From IMG/VR virus record IMGVR_UViG_3300034117_000713, positions 62,001 through 126,000 of that record: a stretch of DNA of 64,000 nucleotides; one strand, 5' to 3'. The DNA is from a virus. The notes beneath the pieces were generated by a model. That model saw only the letters and a list, made by a program, of their open reading frames with translations. It had not been told where the DNA came from and did not search any database. Below, piece after piece: positions 48,725-55,435 of the stretch. Each line of letters begins with the position of its first letter. The stretch's first letter is position 1. The translations under genes were made by a program, and so were the position numbers.

Positions 48725-48838
48725 TTAAACTCCTGCGATAAAAGAAAGGGCCAGCATGGTGTAGATTGCAATCAGTTGAGCGATACCAAAATGGAACATG
48801 GCCCAAATCACTGTACACCAACCTATCAATTTTAACAT
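48725..48838 (-). CDS. 37-aa membrane peptide
   Basis: MLKLIGWCTVIWAMFHFGIA then QLIAIYTMLALSFIAGV: two short or one long hydrophobic segment. AAGGAG six bases before ATG, directly behind a consensus promoter. First gene of the unit with 48640 and 48386. Confidence 0.72.
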   Translation of the reverse strand: MLKLIGWCTVIWAMFHFGIAQLIAIYTMLALSFIAGV

Positions 48839-48864
48839 AGTCAACTCCTTGTTGCGATGTATGT

Positions 48865-48893
48865 ATTATAACGCCTTTTGGAAACCCTGTCAA
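48865..48893 (-). promoter_or_regulatory. Sigma70 promoter (spacer with TCCAAAAGGCG)
   Basis: TTGACA, 17 bp, TATAAT, followed by the recurrent leader ACATACATCGCAACAAGGAG. Confidence 0.92.
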
Positions 48894-48903
48894 CTGGCGG
48901 GTT
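48883..48903 (-). terminator. Hairpin AACCC/GGGTT enclosing the -35 box
   Basis: Includes the stop codon of 48902-49291; loop holds TTGACA of the next promoter. Confidence 0.5.
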
Positions 48904-49291
48904 AATAGCCGTAGCCGTTGTCCTCGTCGTAGAACTCCGACTCTTCGTACTCTTCATCGGTCATCATGTACTCGTCACTGTCTTCAAACAGCATGTCGTC
49001 CTTGAGCATCTGGTTCACAGCCTTGACGTCGACCTGCTTGGCGAGGTCCTTCCACAGTTGGGCTTCCAACTTGGCCAGTTTCTCATCAATGTGAGCTTGG
49101 ATGGTCTTCATCATAGCGTGATCTTGATTAGTGCCTACATTAGGGGCACACTCTTCGATCATGTCAAAGGTCTCTTGGAAGTTCAGAGCCTTCTCACCAG
49201 AGTTCTTGTTATAGGCTTTGCGGCTGGCACCTAGGAAGTTGATAGCGTGTTGCAGTTCCATAGGGCGGATAAGATCGTGCCAATTATACAT
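48902..49291 (-). CDS. Hypothetical early protein with acidic tail, 129 aa
   Basis: Helical body with the segment RPMELQHAINFLGASRKAYNKNSG; residues ~100-129 are strongly acidic (FEDSDEYMMTDEEYEESEFYDEDN), possibly a protein-docking or DNA-mimic tail. AAAAGGAGC site. Own promoter. No assigned family. Confidence 0.85.
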   Translation of the reverse strand: MYNWHDLIRPMELQHAINFLGASRKAYNKNSGEKALNFQETFDMIEECAPNVGTNQDHAMMKTIQAHIDEKLAKLEAQLWKDLAKQVDVKAVNQMLKDDMLFEDSDEYMMTDEEYEESEFYDEDNGYGY

Positions 49292-49320
49292 GTGAGCTCC
49301 TTTTGTGTTAGTGTGTATGT

Positions 49321-49349
49321 ATTATAACTTCAATCGATCTGGACGTCAA
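49321..49349 (-). promoter_or_regulatory. Sigma70 promoter (TTGACG-17-TATAAT)
   Basis: Lies inside the last cod­ons of the upstream gene 49330-49527, so transcription units overlap. Confidence 0.85.
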
Positions 49350-49527
49350 CCACTTTTCCGTCACGGAATACGAAGTAGAGGTTCATGTTGCTGTAATAGA
49401 CCCAGACGCATTCGTTGCCCGGAGTCATTGTATAGTGTGTGACCCGGGGCCAGTGCTTGGTCATGTACTCCTCAACTAGAATCACTTCTAGTGGGTTCAG
49501 CTTAGGGTGAATCGAGATGTCAGCCAT
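49330..49527 (-). CDS. Small hypothetical protein, 65 aa
   Basis: Start at ATG 49527 (MADISIHPKLNPLEVILVEE); the longer frame upstream belongs to another gene. Beta-rich, ending VFRDGKVVDVQID, which also encodes the next promoter. Overlaps the upstream gene end by 8 nt. Confidence 0.8.
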   Translation of the reverse strand: MADISIHPKLNPLEVILVEEYMTKHWPRVTHYTMTPGNECVWVYYSNMNLYFVFRDGKVVDVQID

Positions 49528-49732
49528 TCTTGAAATGCTCCATAAATTGATTGTTGATGATGTCCATCTCTTCTTTGAACACATAGAAGTCTGTAGTAGG
49601 ATCGTAGTACAGACCTTCCTTGACATCGTAGTACAGAACACGACCGGAGAAGTTGAACGGACCCTCTAGTCCCTTGCGGGCACTGTACTTGTCACGCATC
49701 ATGTCTACGGTGTCCATTACGCGATATCCCAT
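49520..49732 (-). CDS. Small hypothetical protein, 70 aa
   Basis: Start at ATG 49732 (MGYRVMDTVDMMRDKYSARK) with AAGGAGC upstream; the frame continues back through the promoter but that is not translated. Tyr/Phe-rich. Followed by 49330-49527 in the same unit. Confidence 0.8.
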   Translation of the reverse strand: MGYRVMDTVDMMRDKYSARKGLEGPFNFSGRVLYYDVKEGLYYDPTTDFYVFKEEMDIINNQFMEHFKNG

Positions 49733-49762
49733 GTTCTGCTCCTTGTTGCTGTCTATGTATGT

Positions 49763-49791
49763 ATTATAACGCCTTTTGGATAACCTGTCAA
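49763..49791 (-). promoter_or_regulatory. Sigma70 promoter (spacer with TCCAAAAGGCG)
   Basis: TTGACA, 17 bp, TATAAT; spacer nearly identical to that at 48865. Confidence 0.92.
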
Positions 49792-49804
49792 CCAGTAGGG
49801 TTAT
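49780..49804 (-). terminator. Hairpin ATAACC/GGTTAT enclosing the -35 box
   Basis: Six-bp stem that includes the upstream stop codon and carries TTGACA in its loop. Confidence 0.5.
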
Positions 49805-50025
49805 AGCCATTCCTTGTAGTCGCCCATCTCTTCGTTGTCGTTGAAGCCTGCGGTGTAGGCCACGATCTCATCGGGTGTCATGTCCTTGAGGATGACACGC
49901 CCTGAAGCTTTGGTGTCGCCCAGGTAGTAGTGGGGATTGTAGTCCCTGCGGTAGTAGCTGTCTGCCATACCGCGATCATAAGGACCACCGTGTCGTGTGT
50001 CCATCTCAATGTGCTCTCTTACCAT
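49801..50025 (-). CDS. Conserved phage protein with MDTRHGGPYDRG motif, 74 aa
   Basis: The MDTRHGGPYDRGMADSYYRRD opening and the TPDEIVAYTAGFNDNEE end recur in small proteins of marine and freshwater phages; function unknown. ATG 50025 (MVREHIEMDTRH) or internal ATG 50004. Overlaps 50019-50336 by 7 nt. Confidence 0.85.
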   Translation of the reverse strand: MVREHIEMDTRHGGPYDRGMADSYYRRDYNPHYYLGDTKASGRVILKDMTPDEIVAYTAGFNDNEEMGDYKEWL

Positions 50026-50336
50026 ACCAACTCCTTAGATGCAAAACGGATCTTACCTTCGTAGTCCAGCTGGCTCTGCTCAAACTCTGTAAGGTAGTCG
50101 TCCTTGACAATGCGGAAGTCGATCACAGTCTCACGGAAGTGATCGTTGTCTGACTCGATCTGTGCTCGCAGGCACATGACCGCCATGGTAGCATCAGTAG
50201 AGCCACCTTTGAACTTCTTGACCACGTAGTCCGAACCGCCTTTGGCTTTCCAGTACTGTGGGCACTCGTTCTTACCGTCCCAATCATGGGCACCGTAGTT
50301 CTCGTAGACCTGGGTTGTGATTAACAGTTTAGCCAT
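50019..50336 (-). CDS. Conserved hypothetical early protein, 105 aa
   Basis: MAKLLITTQVYENYGAHDWD... then GGSDYVVKKFKGG; familiar in several phages as a small alpha/beta protein. CAGGAC site; coupled to 49801-50025. No catalytic residues recognised. Confidence 0.85.
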   Translation of the reverse strand: MAKLLITTQVYENYGAHDWDGKNECPQYWKAKGGSDYVVKKFKGGSTDATMAVMCLRAQIESDNDHFRETVIDFRIVKDDYLTEFEQSQLDYEGKIRFASKELVW

Positions 50337-50346
50337 GTCCTGCTCC

Positions 50347-50430
50347 TTAGAGTTTAGTGATGATCCAGCACTTGATAGCGAAGATTGCCGCTACGATCAG
50401 TGTGGTTACGATAATTTCAGTTCCTGTCAT
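50347..50430 (-). CDS. 27-aa single-TM peptide
   Basis: MTGTEIIVTTLIVAAIFAIK then CWIITKL: one strong membrane helix. AAGGAGC site, directly behind a consensus promoter and first in the unit with 50019 and 49801. Frame also opens upstream, but that part lies across the promoter. Confidence 0.72.
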   Translation of the reverse strand: MTGTEIIVTTLIVAAIFAIKCWIITKL

Positions 50431-50457
50431 TGTGTGCTCCTTGCTGTCTATGTATGT

Positions 50458-50486
50458 ATTATAGCAAGGTTTTACCACTCTGTCAA
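50458..50486 (-). promoter_or_regulatory. Sigma70 promoter, spacer with GGTAAAACC
   Basis: TTGACA, 17 bp, TATAAT; TGGTAAAACC at 50468-50477. Confidence 0.92.
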
Positions 50487-50489
50487 CCT

Positions 50490-50600
50490 CTTTTGGTGTT
50501 GTATTTTTACAACAAAGGTGAGCCCCGCGATGCTTCACAGCAGGGCGGGGCTCGGGGGTTTGCCTGGGACACTACCCCCAGGACTTAGGAGCGAGCTCTC
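50490..50600 (-). terminator. Cluster of hairpins downstream of the HTH gene
   Basis: GAGCCCCGC/GCGGGGCTC (50520-50528 with 50545-50553, 9 bp), CCTGGG/CCCAGG (50563-50568 with 50577-50582), and GTTGT/ACAAC near 50495-50510. Strong structure in a 115-nt gap; likely multipartite terminator. Confidence 0.6.
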
Positions 50601-50601
50601 T

Positions 50602-50871
50602 TTAAACTAGGCCGAGAGCCATAGCCTTATAACCTGCGGCAATCAACTTGCGGCTTGGTTGACCCATCACATACTCTGTGACTGCAACACCGTTACCGGC
50701 TTTGCGGTTGTTTGCATACACTGCAAAACCGCTTTGACGAATGCGACTGACTTCAGCTGTGACATTCTTAATACCGAAACGCTTTGCAGCCTGAGCAGGA
50801 GTTACTGCTTCGCCTGACTTCAATGCTGTGAATAGCTTACCGGTTTTGGTTTCTGGGTTAATTGTTTTCAT
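50602..50871 (-). CDS. Small HTH-like protein, 89 aa
   Basis: Residues ~20-50 (AVTPAQAAKRFGIKNVTAEVSRIRQSGFAVY) form a winged-helix/HTH pattern of the short Rep/MarR-like type common in phages; probable DNA-binding regulator. Own promoter of weaker sequence than its neighbours. Confidence 0.85.
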   Translation of the reverse strand: MKTINPETKTGKLFTALKSGEAVTPAQAAKRFGIKNVTAEVSRIRQSGFAVYANNRKAGNGVAVTEYVMGQPSRKLIAAGYKAMALGLV

Positions 50872-50911
50872 AATAGTTTCCTTGTTTTAGACTGCTGTGC
50901 AGTTAATAACA

Positions 50912-50940
50912 AGTATACATAACCTAGACTGGTAAATCAA
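50912..50940 (-). promoter_or_regulatory. Sigma70 promoter (TTGATT-17-TATACT)
   Basis: Imperfect hexamers, correct spacing; serves the HTH-like gene. Confidence 0.7.
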
Positions 50941-51155
50941 CCACGAATTTTGCCAAACTCTCTGCCCACATAGTGTGCAATCAGTTCTCGTTGGATTTGG
51001 GTAATGAGATCACCGTGATCATCGTTAACCACAAACCTTACAGGGCAACGGCCCCATTTGGCTGTACGATTAAACTCGGCAAACCATTTGCGATGTTCTT
51101 TATCTTTGGCGTCAAACACTACCCAGGGACGCCCGTGCAGTTGTAAGCGGCTCAT
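50937..51155 (-). CDS. Conserved small phage protein, 72 aa
   Basis: MSRLQLHGRPWVVFDAKDKEHRKWFAEFNRTAKWGRCPVRF: a compact basic domain that recurs in phages, function unknown. ATGA-type coupling with the membrane gene upstream. Confidence 0.85.
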   Translation of the reverse strand: MSRLQLHGRPWVVFDAKDKEHRKWFAEFNRTAKWGRCPVRFVVNDDHGDLITQIQRELIAHYVGREFGKIRG

Positions 51156-51382
51156 TTGGTGCTCGAAGTGTTTGTAGACTTGAAGAAACTACCAACGAAG
51201 CCCAAGACCGCACCCATATCAAATGCGTCAAGTGCCAGGCCAGTAACCTGATTCAGCGTTACATTGACCACAGGGAACAACAAGTTCACACACCAGCCAA
51301 CAATGCCGCCGACCAGCGTGGTCAGGATCACTACAAAGAACAGCGTGGCCAGCACGCCAGCAATTGCTAAAAATGCTTTCAT
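51152..51382 (-). CDS. Small membrane protein, 76 aa
   Basis: Long hydrophobic N-terminus (LAIAGVLATLFFVVILTTLVG, then GIVGWCVNLLF) and a second segment (AVLGFVGSFF). Two TM helices likely. AGGAG site. Coupled to 50937. Confidence 0.82.
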   Translation of the reverse strand: MKAFLAIAGVLATLFFVVILTTLVGGIVGWCVNLLFPVVNVTLNQVTGLALDAFDMGAVLGFVGSFFKSTNTSSTK

Positions 51383-51399
51383 TTCAAACTCCTAAGTGT

Positions 51400-51449
51400 A
51401 AAAAGACTGTGGGATCCAGTTTTCTGACCGAGTACTAAGACCCCACAGT
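51400..51449 (-). terminator. Terminator between the Lys/Ala-tail gene and the membrane gene
   Basis: ACTGTGGG/CCCACAGT stem with a long loop, followed on the minus strand by TCTTTTT. Possibly an attenuator because no promoter separates the two genes. Confidence 0.6.
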
Positions 51450-51452
51450 AAA

Positions 51453-51845
51453 TCAGAACGGTGCGTCTTCGCTCTCAACAACCTTTGCAGGCACTTTGGC
51501 CTTGGCCTTGATAGACTCCAGCGTAGGCTTGACTGCCTTCTTTGCAGTGGCTTTGACTGCCTTGACCTTCTCAACCTTGCCAGTTGACTTAGGTGCCTTG
51601 GGCTCACGCTTGCCCTGCTCTGCTTCTAGTGCAGCTCGGACTTCTTTGTTACCGTTGTCGAAGTTGATGCTCAACAGGTAAGTGACCACATCCTCTTTGA
51701 TCATAGGATGCTTCAACTCCAAGATATCAATATCAGTGTGACCGTTCTTGATCAGCACCTTGGTACGAAGGCTATCATTGCAATAGCGAACTTTGAACTT
51801 ACCGTCCAGTTTAGAAACACCAGCGTGGGTAAAAGATTTAGACAT
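51453..51845 (-). CDS. Hypothetical protein with histone-H1-like Lys/Ala tail, 130 aa
   Basis: N-terminal ~75 residues are folded (SKSFTHAGVSKLDGKFKVRYCNDS...) ; the C-terminus is Lys/Ala/Pro-rich (KSTGKVEKVKAVKATAKKAVKP), ending SEDAPF like gp32-type acidic tips. The basic tail suggests nucleic-acid binding. Own promoter, GGAGT site. Confidence 0.87.
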   Translation of the reverse strand: MSKSFTHAGVSKLDGKFKVRYCNDSLRTKVLIKNGHTDIDILELKHPMIKEDVVTYLLSINFDNGNKEVRAALEAEQGKREPKAPKSTGKVEKVKAVKATAKKAVKPTLESIKAKAKVPAKVVESEDAPF

Positions 51846-51901
51846 GTTAACTCCTTTGTGTATGTGTGTATGTCATCTGCGAACCGTTTCGCATTAATTA
51901 A

Positions 51902-51931
51902 ATTATAACACTGATTGGACGGCAGTGTCAA
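51902..51931 (-). promoter_or_regulatory. Sigma70 promoter (18-bp spacer)
   Basis: TTGACA, 18 bp, TATAAT on the minus strand. Confidence 0.85.
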
Positions 51932-51943
51932 CCGTTTTTTGGT

Positions 51944-52159
51944 TTAGGCACCGTAGTAGGGGCTATAGATCTCCTCCTCTTGTGGCTTATCTGCCACACC
52001 CATTTCTGCTAGCTCTCCAAGAACCATTTCGACTGGACAGCCTAACTCGGCTGCAATCTGTTTGGCACTCAGGCCGTCAATGTACAACTCTTGAATGTCG
52101 TAGCTCAGTTCTGCCATTTTACTCATAGCCATTTCCTTTTTACTTTTAAAGCCTGTCAT
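51944..52159 (-). CDS. Small HTH-motif protein, 71 aa
   Basis: DIQELYIDGLSAKQIAAELGCPVEMV is a helix-turn-helix of the resolvase/sigma-region-4 type (G-L-S-A-K-Q-I-A). Possible early regulator. Start overlaps the stop of 52159-52665 (TAATG); internal Met at 10, 12 or 15 are alternatives. Confidence 0.82.
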   Translation of the reverse strand: MTGFKSKKEMAMSKMAELSYDIQELYIDGLSAKQIAAELGCPVEMVLGELAEMGVADKPQEEEIYSPYYGA

Positions 52160-52665
52160 TAATAGTTTTCGCCTTCTGCTACCAATGCAACAAGGCCCTG
52201 GGCCTCATCCATTGTAGCCCAGACGCCGTCTGTAGCATAGCAGCGTACAAACCACGTAGCCACGCCGTCGACGTTGCGGAGGATGTAGTCGTATTCTTCT
52301 TGCTGTGAGCAGTCGAAGTATTCGTCTGCGTTCTTGTACTTGTTGACGCTGATCTCTTCGCCACGGTCACGTGCGTAGAATGTAGTGTAACCTGCTTCGT
52401 TAGCCAAGTCAATTTCTGTTTGGATCTTGGCCCGCTTCAAAGCGTCAGTCTCATTGTAAGCAGGGCTAAAGGGATGCTTCTTGCCAATGTTCTTGCCTAG
52501 CGAACTAATGCCGCCCATGTCAATCAAGTCACGCAGTTTGAACGGGTCGGAGTAGTGCTCCTGCAGGGTCTTGCCGTTGTAGTCCAAGTAGCCGTCCCAG
52601 TGGCAGTAGACCTGCTCAACTGTGCCGTCTGCGAATTCCAATGCAATAGTGCTTCGTGTTCCCAT
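52159..52665 (-). CDS. Conserved phage protein (MGTRSTIALEF family), 168 aa
   Basis: The opening MGTRSTIALEFADGTVEQVY followed by CHWDGYL, and the LRDLIDMGGISSLG segment, are characteristic of a widespread phage family of unknown function. Full length. Own promoter and AGGAGC site, coupled with the HTH protein. Confidence 0.9.
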   Translation of the reverse strand: MGTRSTIALEFADGTVEQVYCHWDGYLDYNGKTLQEHYSDPFKLRDLIDMGGISSLGKNIGKKHPFSPAYNETDALKRAKIQTEIDLANEAGYTTFYARDRGEEISVNKYKNADEYFDCSQQEEYDYILRNVDGVATWFVRCYATDGVWATMDEAQGLVALVAEGENY

Positions 52666-52697
52666 TGTCAGCTCCTAGTGTGTTTGTGTAAGTGTTA

Positions 52698-52726
52698 ATT
52701 ATAGCGTCTTTTGGATTGGCTGTCAA
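52698..52726 (-). promoter_or_regulatory. Sigma70 promoter (spacer with TCCAAAAGACG)
   Basis: TTGACA, 17 bp, TATAAT. Confidence 0.9.
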
Positions 52727-52735
52727 TCAATGCCC

Positions 52736-52870
52736 TTACTTCTTGGCGGGCTTCTGTTTAGCTTCTTGAGCGGCGATCTTACCGCTGTAGGCTTTGCCTG
52801 CGGTGTGGATCAGGCCAGTCTTAGTGAAAGTAATAGTGCCGCCGGTGCTTGAAGCGATAGTCTTTTGCAT
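52736..52870 (-). CDS. Small basic protein, 44 aa
   Basis: MQKTIASSTGGTITFTKTGL then IHTAGKAYSGKIAAQEAKQK and PAKK. Short beta start and Lys-rich tail; AAGGACT site nine bases upstream and a consensus promoter in front. Fully accounted transcription unit of its own. Confidence 0.75.
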   Translation of the reverse strand: MQKTIASSTGGTITFTKTGLIHTAGKAYSGKIAAQEAKQKPAKK

Positions 52871-52896
52871 TTGAAGTCCTTGTTGTTTAAGTATGT

Positions 52897-52925
52897 ATTA
52901 TAACAGGTTTTACCGACTTTGTCAA
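52897..52925 (-). promoter_or_regulatory. Sigma70 promoter, spacer with GGTAAAACC
   Basis: TTGACA, 17 bp, TATAAT; GGTAAAACC at 52906-52914. The -35 overlaps the end of 52922-53110. Confidence 0.9.
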
Positions 52926-53110
52926 CCGAAATAATTTTCTACGGCATCCTCAATGCCTTCTTCAAAGGTATCGCCGTAAAAGCCCTCGATGTCCTGCTCA
53001 AAGAACTTCTCTAGCACTTTTGTAGAAGGAGTCTTGCCATTGAGTTCTTTAACGTAGGCCTTGACTGATTTGACAGCATGTTTTGGAACAGTAATCGTGA
53101 TCTTCATCAT
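52922..53110 (-). CDS. Small hypothetical protein, 62 aa
   Basis: MMKITITVPKHAVKSVKAYV begins a ribbon-helix-like fold; acidic C-terminus. AAGGAG precedes both ATG 53110 and ATG 53107, the latter better spaced. Second gene after 53118-53363. Function unknown. Confidence 0.8.
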   Translation of the reverse strand: MMKITITVPKHAVKSVKAYVKELNGKTPSTKVLEKFFEQDIEGFYGDTFEEGIEDAVENYFG

Positions 53111-53117
53111 TTTCTCC

Positions 53118-53363
53118 TTAACCTAGCACAACAACGCGGCGGACGGACTCTTTGTAGTTGCCCGTTTCTTCGTCGTAGCAGTCCTCGTCGTCTACCATCT
53201 TGTCCATGCGGTGGTAGTCGCTGAACTCCACTACACCTTCGTCAACACGGCTCACGCTAGGAGCGACCTCAGTACGCCAGTGGTCACCGTAGCAGTAGCT
53301 GAAGTGAACTTCTGCTTCGGCATCCATGCATTGCAGTTGCTCGATGAGTTGTGATACTTTCAT
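53118..53363 (-). CDS. Conserved small phage protein, 81 aa
   Basis: MKVSQLIEQLQCMDAEAEVHF starts a domain common in phages (MKVSQLIxxLxxxDPxAEV), with the acidic middle DDEDCYDEETG and a beta end VRRVVVLG. AAGGAGC site. Function unknown. Confidence 0.85.
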   Translation of the reverse strand: MKVSQLIEQLQCMDAEAEVHFSYCYGDHWRTEVAPSVSRVDEGVVEFSDYHRMDKMVDDEDCYDEETGNYKESVRRVVVLG

Positions 53364-53389
53364 AGTGTGCTCCTTGTTGCGATATATGT

Positions 53390-53418
53390 ATTATAACATC
53401 AGTCTTTGAAAAACACAA
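53390..53418 (-). promoter_or_regulatory. Promoter with TATAAT but poor -35 (TTGTGT)
   Basis: -10 and leader match the array, but the -35 is degenerate; the exception in the series. Confidence 0.55.
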
Positions 53419-53668
53419 CCAATACCCGACCATTTTGGTCAAGTACTGCATAGCCTGCATCACTACGATCTGTGTTGCTATTACGCAACACTTTGCCTGC
53501 TATGATCTTGACACTACGCTCGTTGACACTGTCGCTTACGTCATAGCCCGGGCTGTCTTCTACTGCCCCTTTAGCCGTGTAACTGTACTTGCCTGCACAA
53601 CCGCACATACAGGTCCCGGCCTTGCCCGAGTAAACTTTAGTGATGTTGCTGATGTTGACTGCTTGCAT
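53399..53668 (-). CDS. Conserved small phage protein (KVYSGKAGTCMCGC), 89 aa
   Basis: The ITKVYSGKAGTCMCGCAGKY motif recurs in phage proteins of this size; the C-x-C-G-C may bind metal. C-terminus is beta-rich. AAGGAGC site, own promoter. Function unknown. Confidence 0.87.
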   Translation of the reverse strand: MQAVNISNITKVYSGKAGTCMCGCAGKYSYTAKGAVEDSPGYDVSDSVNERSVKIIAGKVLRNSNTDRSDAGYAVLDQNGRVLVVFFKD

Positions 53669-53694
53669 AGTGTGCTCCTTGTTGCGATGTATGT

Positions 53695-53723
53695 ATTATA
53701 ACAAAGATCTGTCCAACTGTCAA
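53695..53723 (-). promoter_or_regulatory. Sigma70 promoter
   Basis: TTGACA, 17 bp, TATAAT. Confidence 0.92.
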
Positions 53724-53959
53724 CCGATGCTGGCAGTAACCCTATCCGCTGTAGGGTCATATCGCAGGAACATTTTGGCACTGTCACTGCCGCCTTTGAC
53801 CTCGTGGACAATGTGATAGCAGAACTCGCTGCCGTTAGTCATGCCCAGGAACTTGACCCCTGTGATAGCATAGCCGCTGATCTTGTTCTCAACGGCAATG
53901 GCTTTCATATGCTCGACAGGGATGTCGATCATGTAGCGAACGTTGGCTGCTGTGATCAT
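53720..53959 (-). CDS. Small hypothetical protein, 79 aa
   Basis: MITAANVRYMIDIPVEHMKA... compact alpha/beta domain, no recognised motif. ATGA-type overlap with 53956-54153, so second in a two-gene unit. Confidence 0.8.
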   Translation of the reverse strand: MITAANVRYMIDIPVEHMKAIAVENKISGYAITGVKFLGMTNGSEFCYHIVHEVKGGSDSAKMFLRYDPTADRVTASIG

Positions 53960-54153
53960 GCCTGCTCCTTTGCCGACATGTCGTCAAACTCAATAATGTC
54001 TGACACAATGTCGTCAGCAATACTTTGTATTGCAATATGGGTTTCCCAAGTTACATCGCTATCCCCTAGTGCCTGTTGCACTAGTGCGTCTGCTTCGTTA
54101 AGCATGTCTACTGCTTTGTTGAGTAAAGCACTCTTTTCTGCGTTTGACAACAT
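53956..54153 (-). CDS. Small helical acidic protein, 65 aa
   Basis: MLSNAEKSALLNKAVDMLNE... helical throughout, ends FDDMSAKEQA. CAGGAGC site behind a consensus promoter. Function unknown. Confidence 0.8.
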   Translation of the reverse strand: MLSNAEKSALLNKAVDMLNEADALVQQALGDSDVTWETHIAIQSIADDIVSDIIEFDDMSAKEQA

Positions 54154-54178
54154 GTCTGCTCCTGTTTAGTGTAAGTGT

Positions 54179-54207
54179 ATTATAACGCAAAAAGGCACTG
54201 CTGTCAA
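54179..54207 (-). promoter_or_regulatory. Sigma70 promoter whose -35 is a terminator loop
   Basis: TTGACA, 17 bp, TATAAT; see terminator 54189-54215. Confidence 0.92.
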
Positions 54208-54215
54208 GCAATGCC
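54189..54215 (-). terminator. Terminator with loop exactly equal to the -35 hexamer
   Basis: GGCATTGC pairs with GCAGTGCC (one G-U), loop TTGACA, then TTTTT on the minus strand. Ends the 54224-54571 transcript while supplying the next promoter. Confidence 0.82.
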
Positions 54216-54223
54216 CTTCCACT

Positions 54224-54571
54224 TTACTCGACTACTAGTACTGTCCCAAACTTAGCTTCCCACAGTTGCAGGAACTTGCCCTCTACGTCTAAACTAACAT
54301 AGTCCTCTCCCTGCATACCCTGCTCGCTATACTCCGCAGTTGCAAGACCCTGTGCTACGAGAAACTCGTTAAGCTCTCGCTTAAACTGTTTGTCTGTATA
54401 AATGAGACCCATTGTGTTTACGTCCCATGTGTCTGTGTTAAAGTAAACACACAACTCGCCGAAGCTCTTTTCGTCGTTAATGTAATTAATACGCATGTCA
54501 ACAATCTCTACTGCCTTAGCAGTGCGGCTCCAATAGCCCAGACCGTTTGTGTTAAATGTAACTGCTTGCAT
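54224..54571 (-). CDS. Hypothetical early protein, 115 aa
   Basis: Start at ATG 54571 (MQAVTFNTNGLGYWSRTAKA) with AAGGAAGC upstream; a longer frame overlaps the promoter. Alpha/beta, no catalytic motif. The opening MQAV resembles 53399-53668 (MQAVNIS), perhaps from promoter-leader duplication. Confidence 0.83.
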   Translation of the reverse strand: MQAVTFNTNGLGYWSRTAKAVEIVDMRINYINDEKSFGELCVYFNTDTWDVNTMGLIYTDKQFKRELNEFLVAQGLATAEYSEQGMQGEDYVSLDVEGKFLQLWEAKFGTVLVVE

Positions 54572-54601
54572 GTCGCTTCCTTTGCTGTTTAGTGTAAGTG
54601 T

Positions 54602-54630
54602 ATTATAACAGTAAAACGCACAGTTGTCAA
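54602..54630 (-). promoter_or_regulatory. Sigma70 promoter
   Basis: TTGACA, 17 bp, TATAAT. Confidence 0.92.
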
Positions 54631-54634
54631 CCAA

Positions 54635-54648
54635 AGCCCCTGGGGGCT
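54635..54648 (-). terminator. Hairpin AGCCCC/GGGGCT directly upstream of the -35
   Basis: Six-bp stem followed by TTTGG and TTGACA on the minus strand; after the 54655 gene stop. Confidence 0.6.
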
Positions 54649-54654
54649 GTAGGG

Positions 54655-55230
54655 TTATTCTTGATCCTCTTCAGCGTTCTCTGCTTCCCATTCTGCCGCA
54701 CTCTCAGAGATGCCAAACGCTTCGTCTAGTTCTGCAGGCAGTGTGTCAGCAATGCCCTTACTGTCTAAGCCACCATACTCGTAATAGTCATCATTGCCTT
54801 CTTCCCAAATGCCGGCAAAGGCCATGCCACCTTCGTAATACATGGCACGGATACGGAAGCCCTGCTCGGTCAACTTCTCATAGGCTGCACAAGGAGGGGC
54901 CCATGCTGAGTCAAAGCCCAACATCAATCCACCTGGGATGTCCTGTGCAGGGTTGCCATCAGCACCGATGTCCCACTTAGTTCCCCATTCGTTTACGCAG
55001 TAGTCATACCAGTTGCCGTAGCCGTGGACCTCTAGGTTACGATTGGTATCCTCTATCAACTTGGCCTGCTCTACAGGATCGCCTACTGAGCCTGCTACAA
55101 TCTGCAGACTCTCTGGCACTGGGATGAACTCTTGTAGCAGGGCACCCTTGTTGAATGCTTCACGCACTCGTTCAATCATCGCTGGGTCTTCGTGGTAGAT
55201 CTCTACCGAGTTGTTGCACCAATTAGGCAT
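54655..55230 (-). CDS. DUF1281/Api92-like ferredoxin-fold protein, 191 aa
   Basis: Start at ATG 55230 gives MPNWCNNSVEI, the family signature; the open frame extends 19 codons more but into the neighbour. C-terminus is very acidic. Such proteins are widespread on phages and plasmids and have no assigned reaction. Start lies 8 nt inside the end of 55223-55435. Confidence 0.88.
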   Translation of the reverse strand: MPNWCNNSVEIYHEDPAMIERVREAFNKGALLQEFIPVPESLQIVAGSVGDPVEQAKLIEDTNRNLEVHGYGNWYDYCVNEWGTKWDIGADGNPAQDIPGGLMLGFDSAWAPPCAAYEKLTEQGFRIRAMYYEGGMAFAGIWEEGNDDYYEYGGLDSKGIADTLPAELDEAFGISESAAEWEAENAEEDQE

Positions 55231-55435
55231 CGTAGCTCTCCTCACCAAGTTCAGTAATCTCTTCTTCCACCACACTGATATCAACAATGCGGAACCGTTG
55301 TGTCATATCGCTAACACCTAGGAACGCATCAGTGAAACTTTGATTCTCTGCTAGGAACCCTAGCACACTCTCACGATCGGTGCCTTCCGGCACTTCGATA
55401 GTCTGTCGTAGGATGGTTGTTACTTCTGCTTTCAT
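55223..55435 (-). CDS. Small hypothetical protein, 70 aa
   Basis: ATG 55435 (MKAEVTTILRQTIEVPEGTD) overlaps the upstream stop (TAATG). Beta-rich N-terminus, acidic tail. Middle gene of a three-gene unit. Confidence 0.8.
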   Translation of the reverse strand: MKAEVTTILRQTIEVPEGTDRESVLGFLAENQSFTDAFLGVSDMTQRFRIVDISVVEEEITELGEESYDA

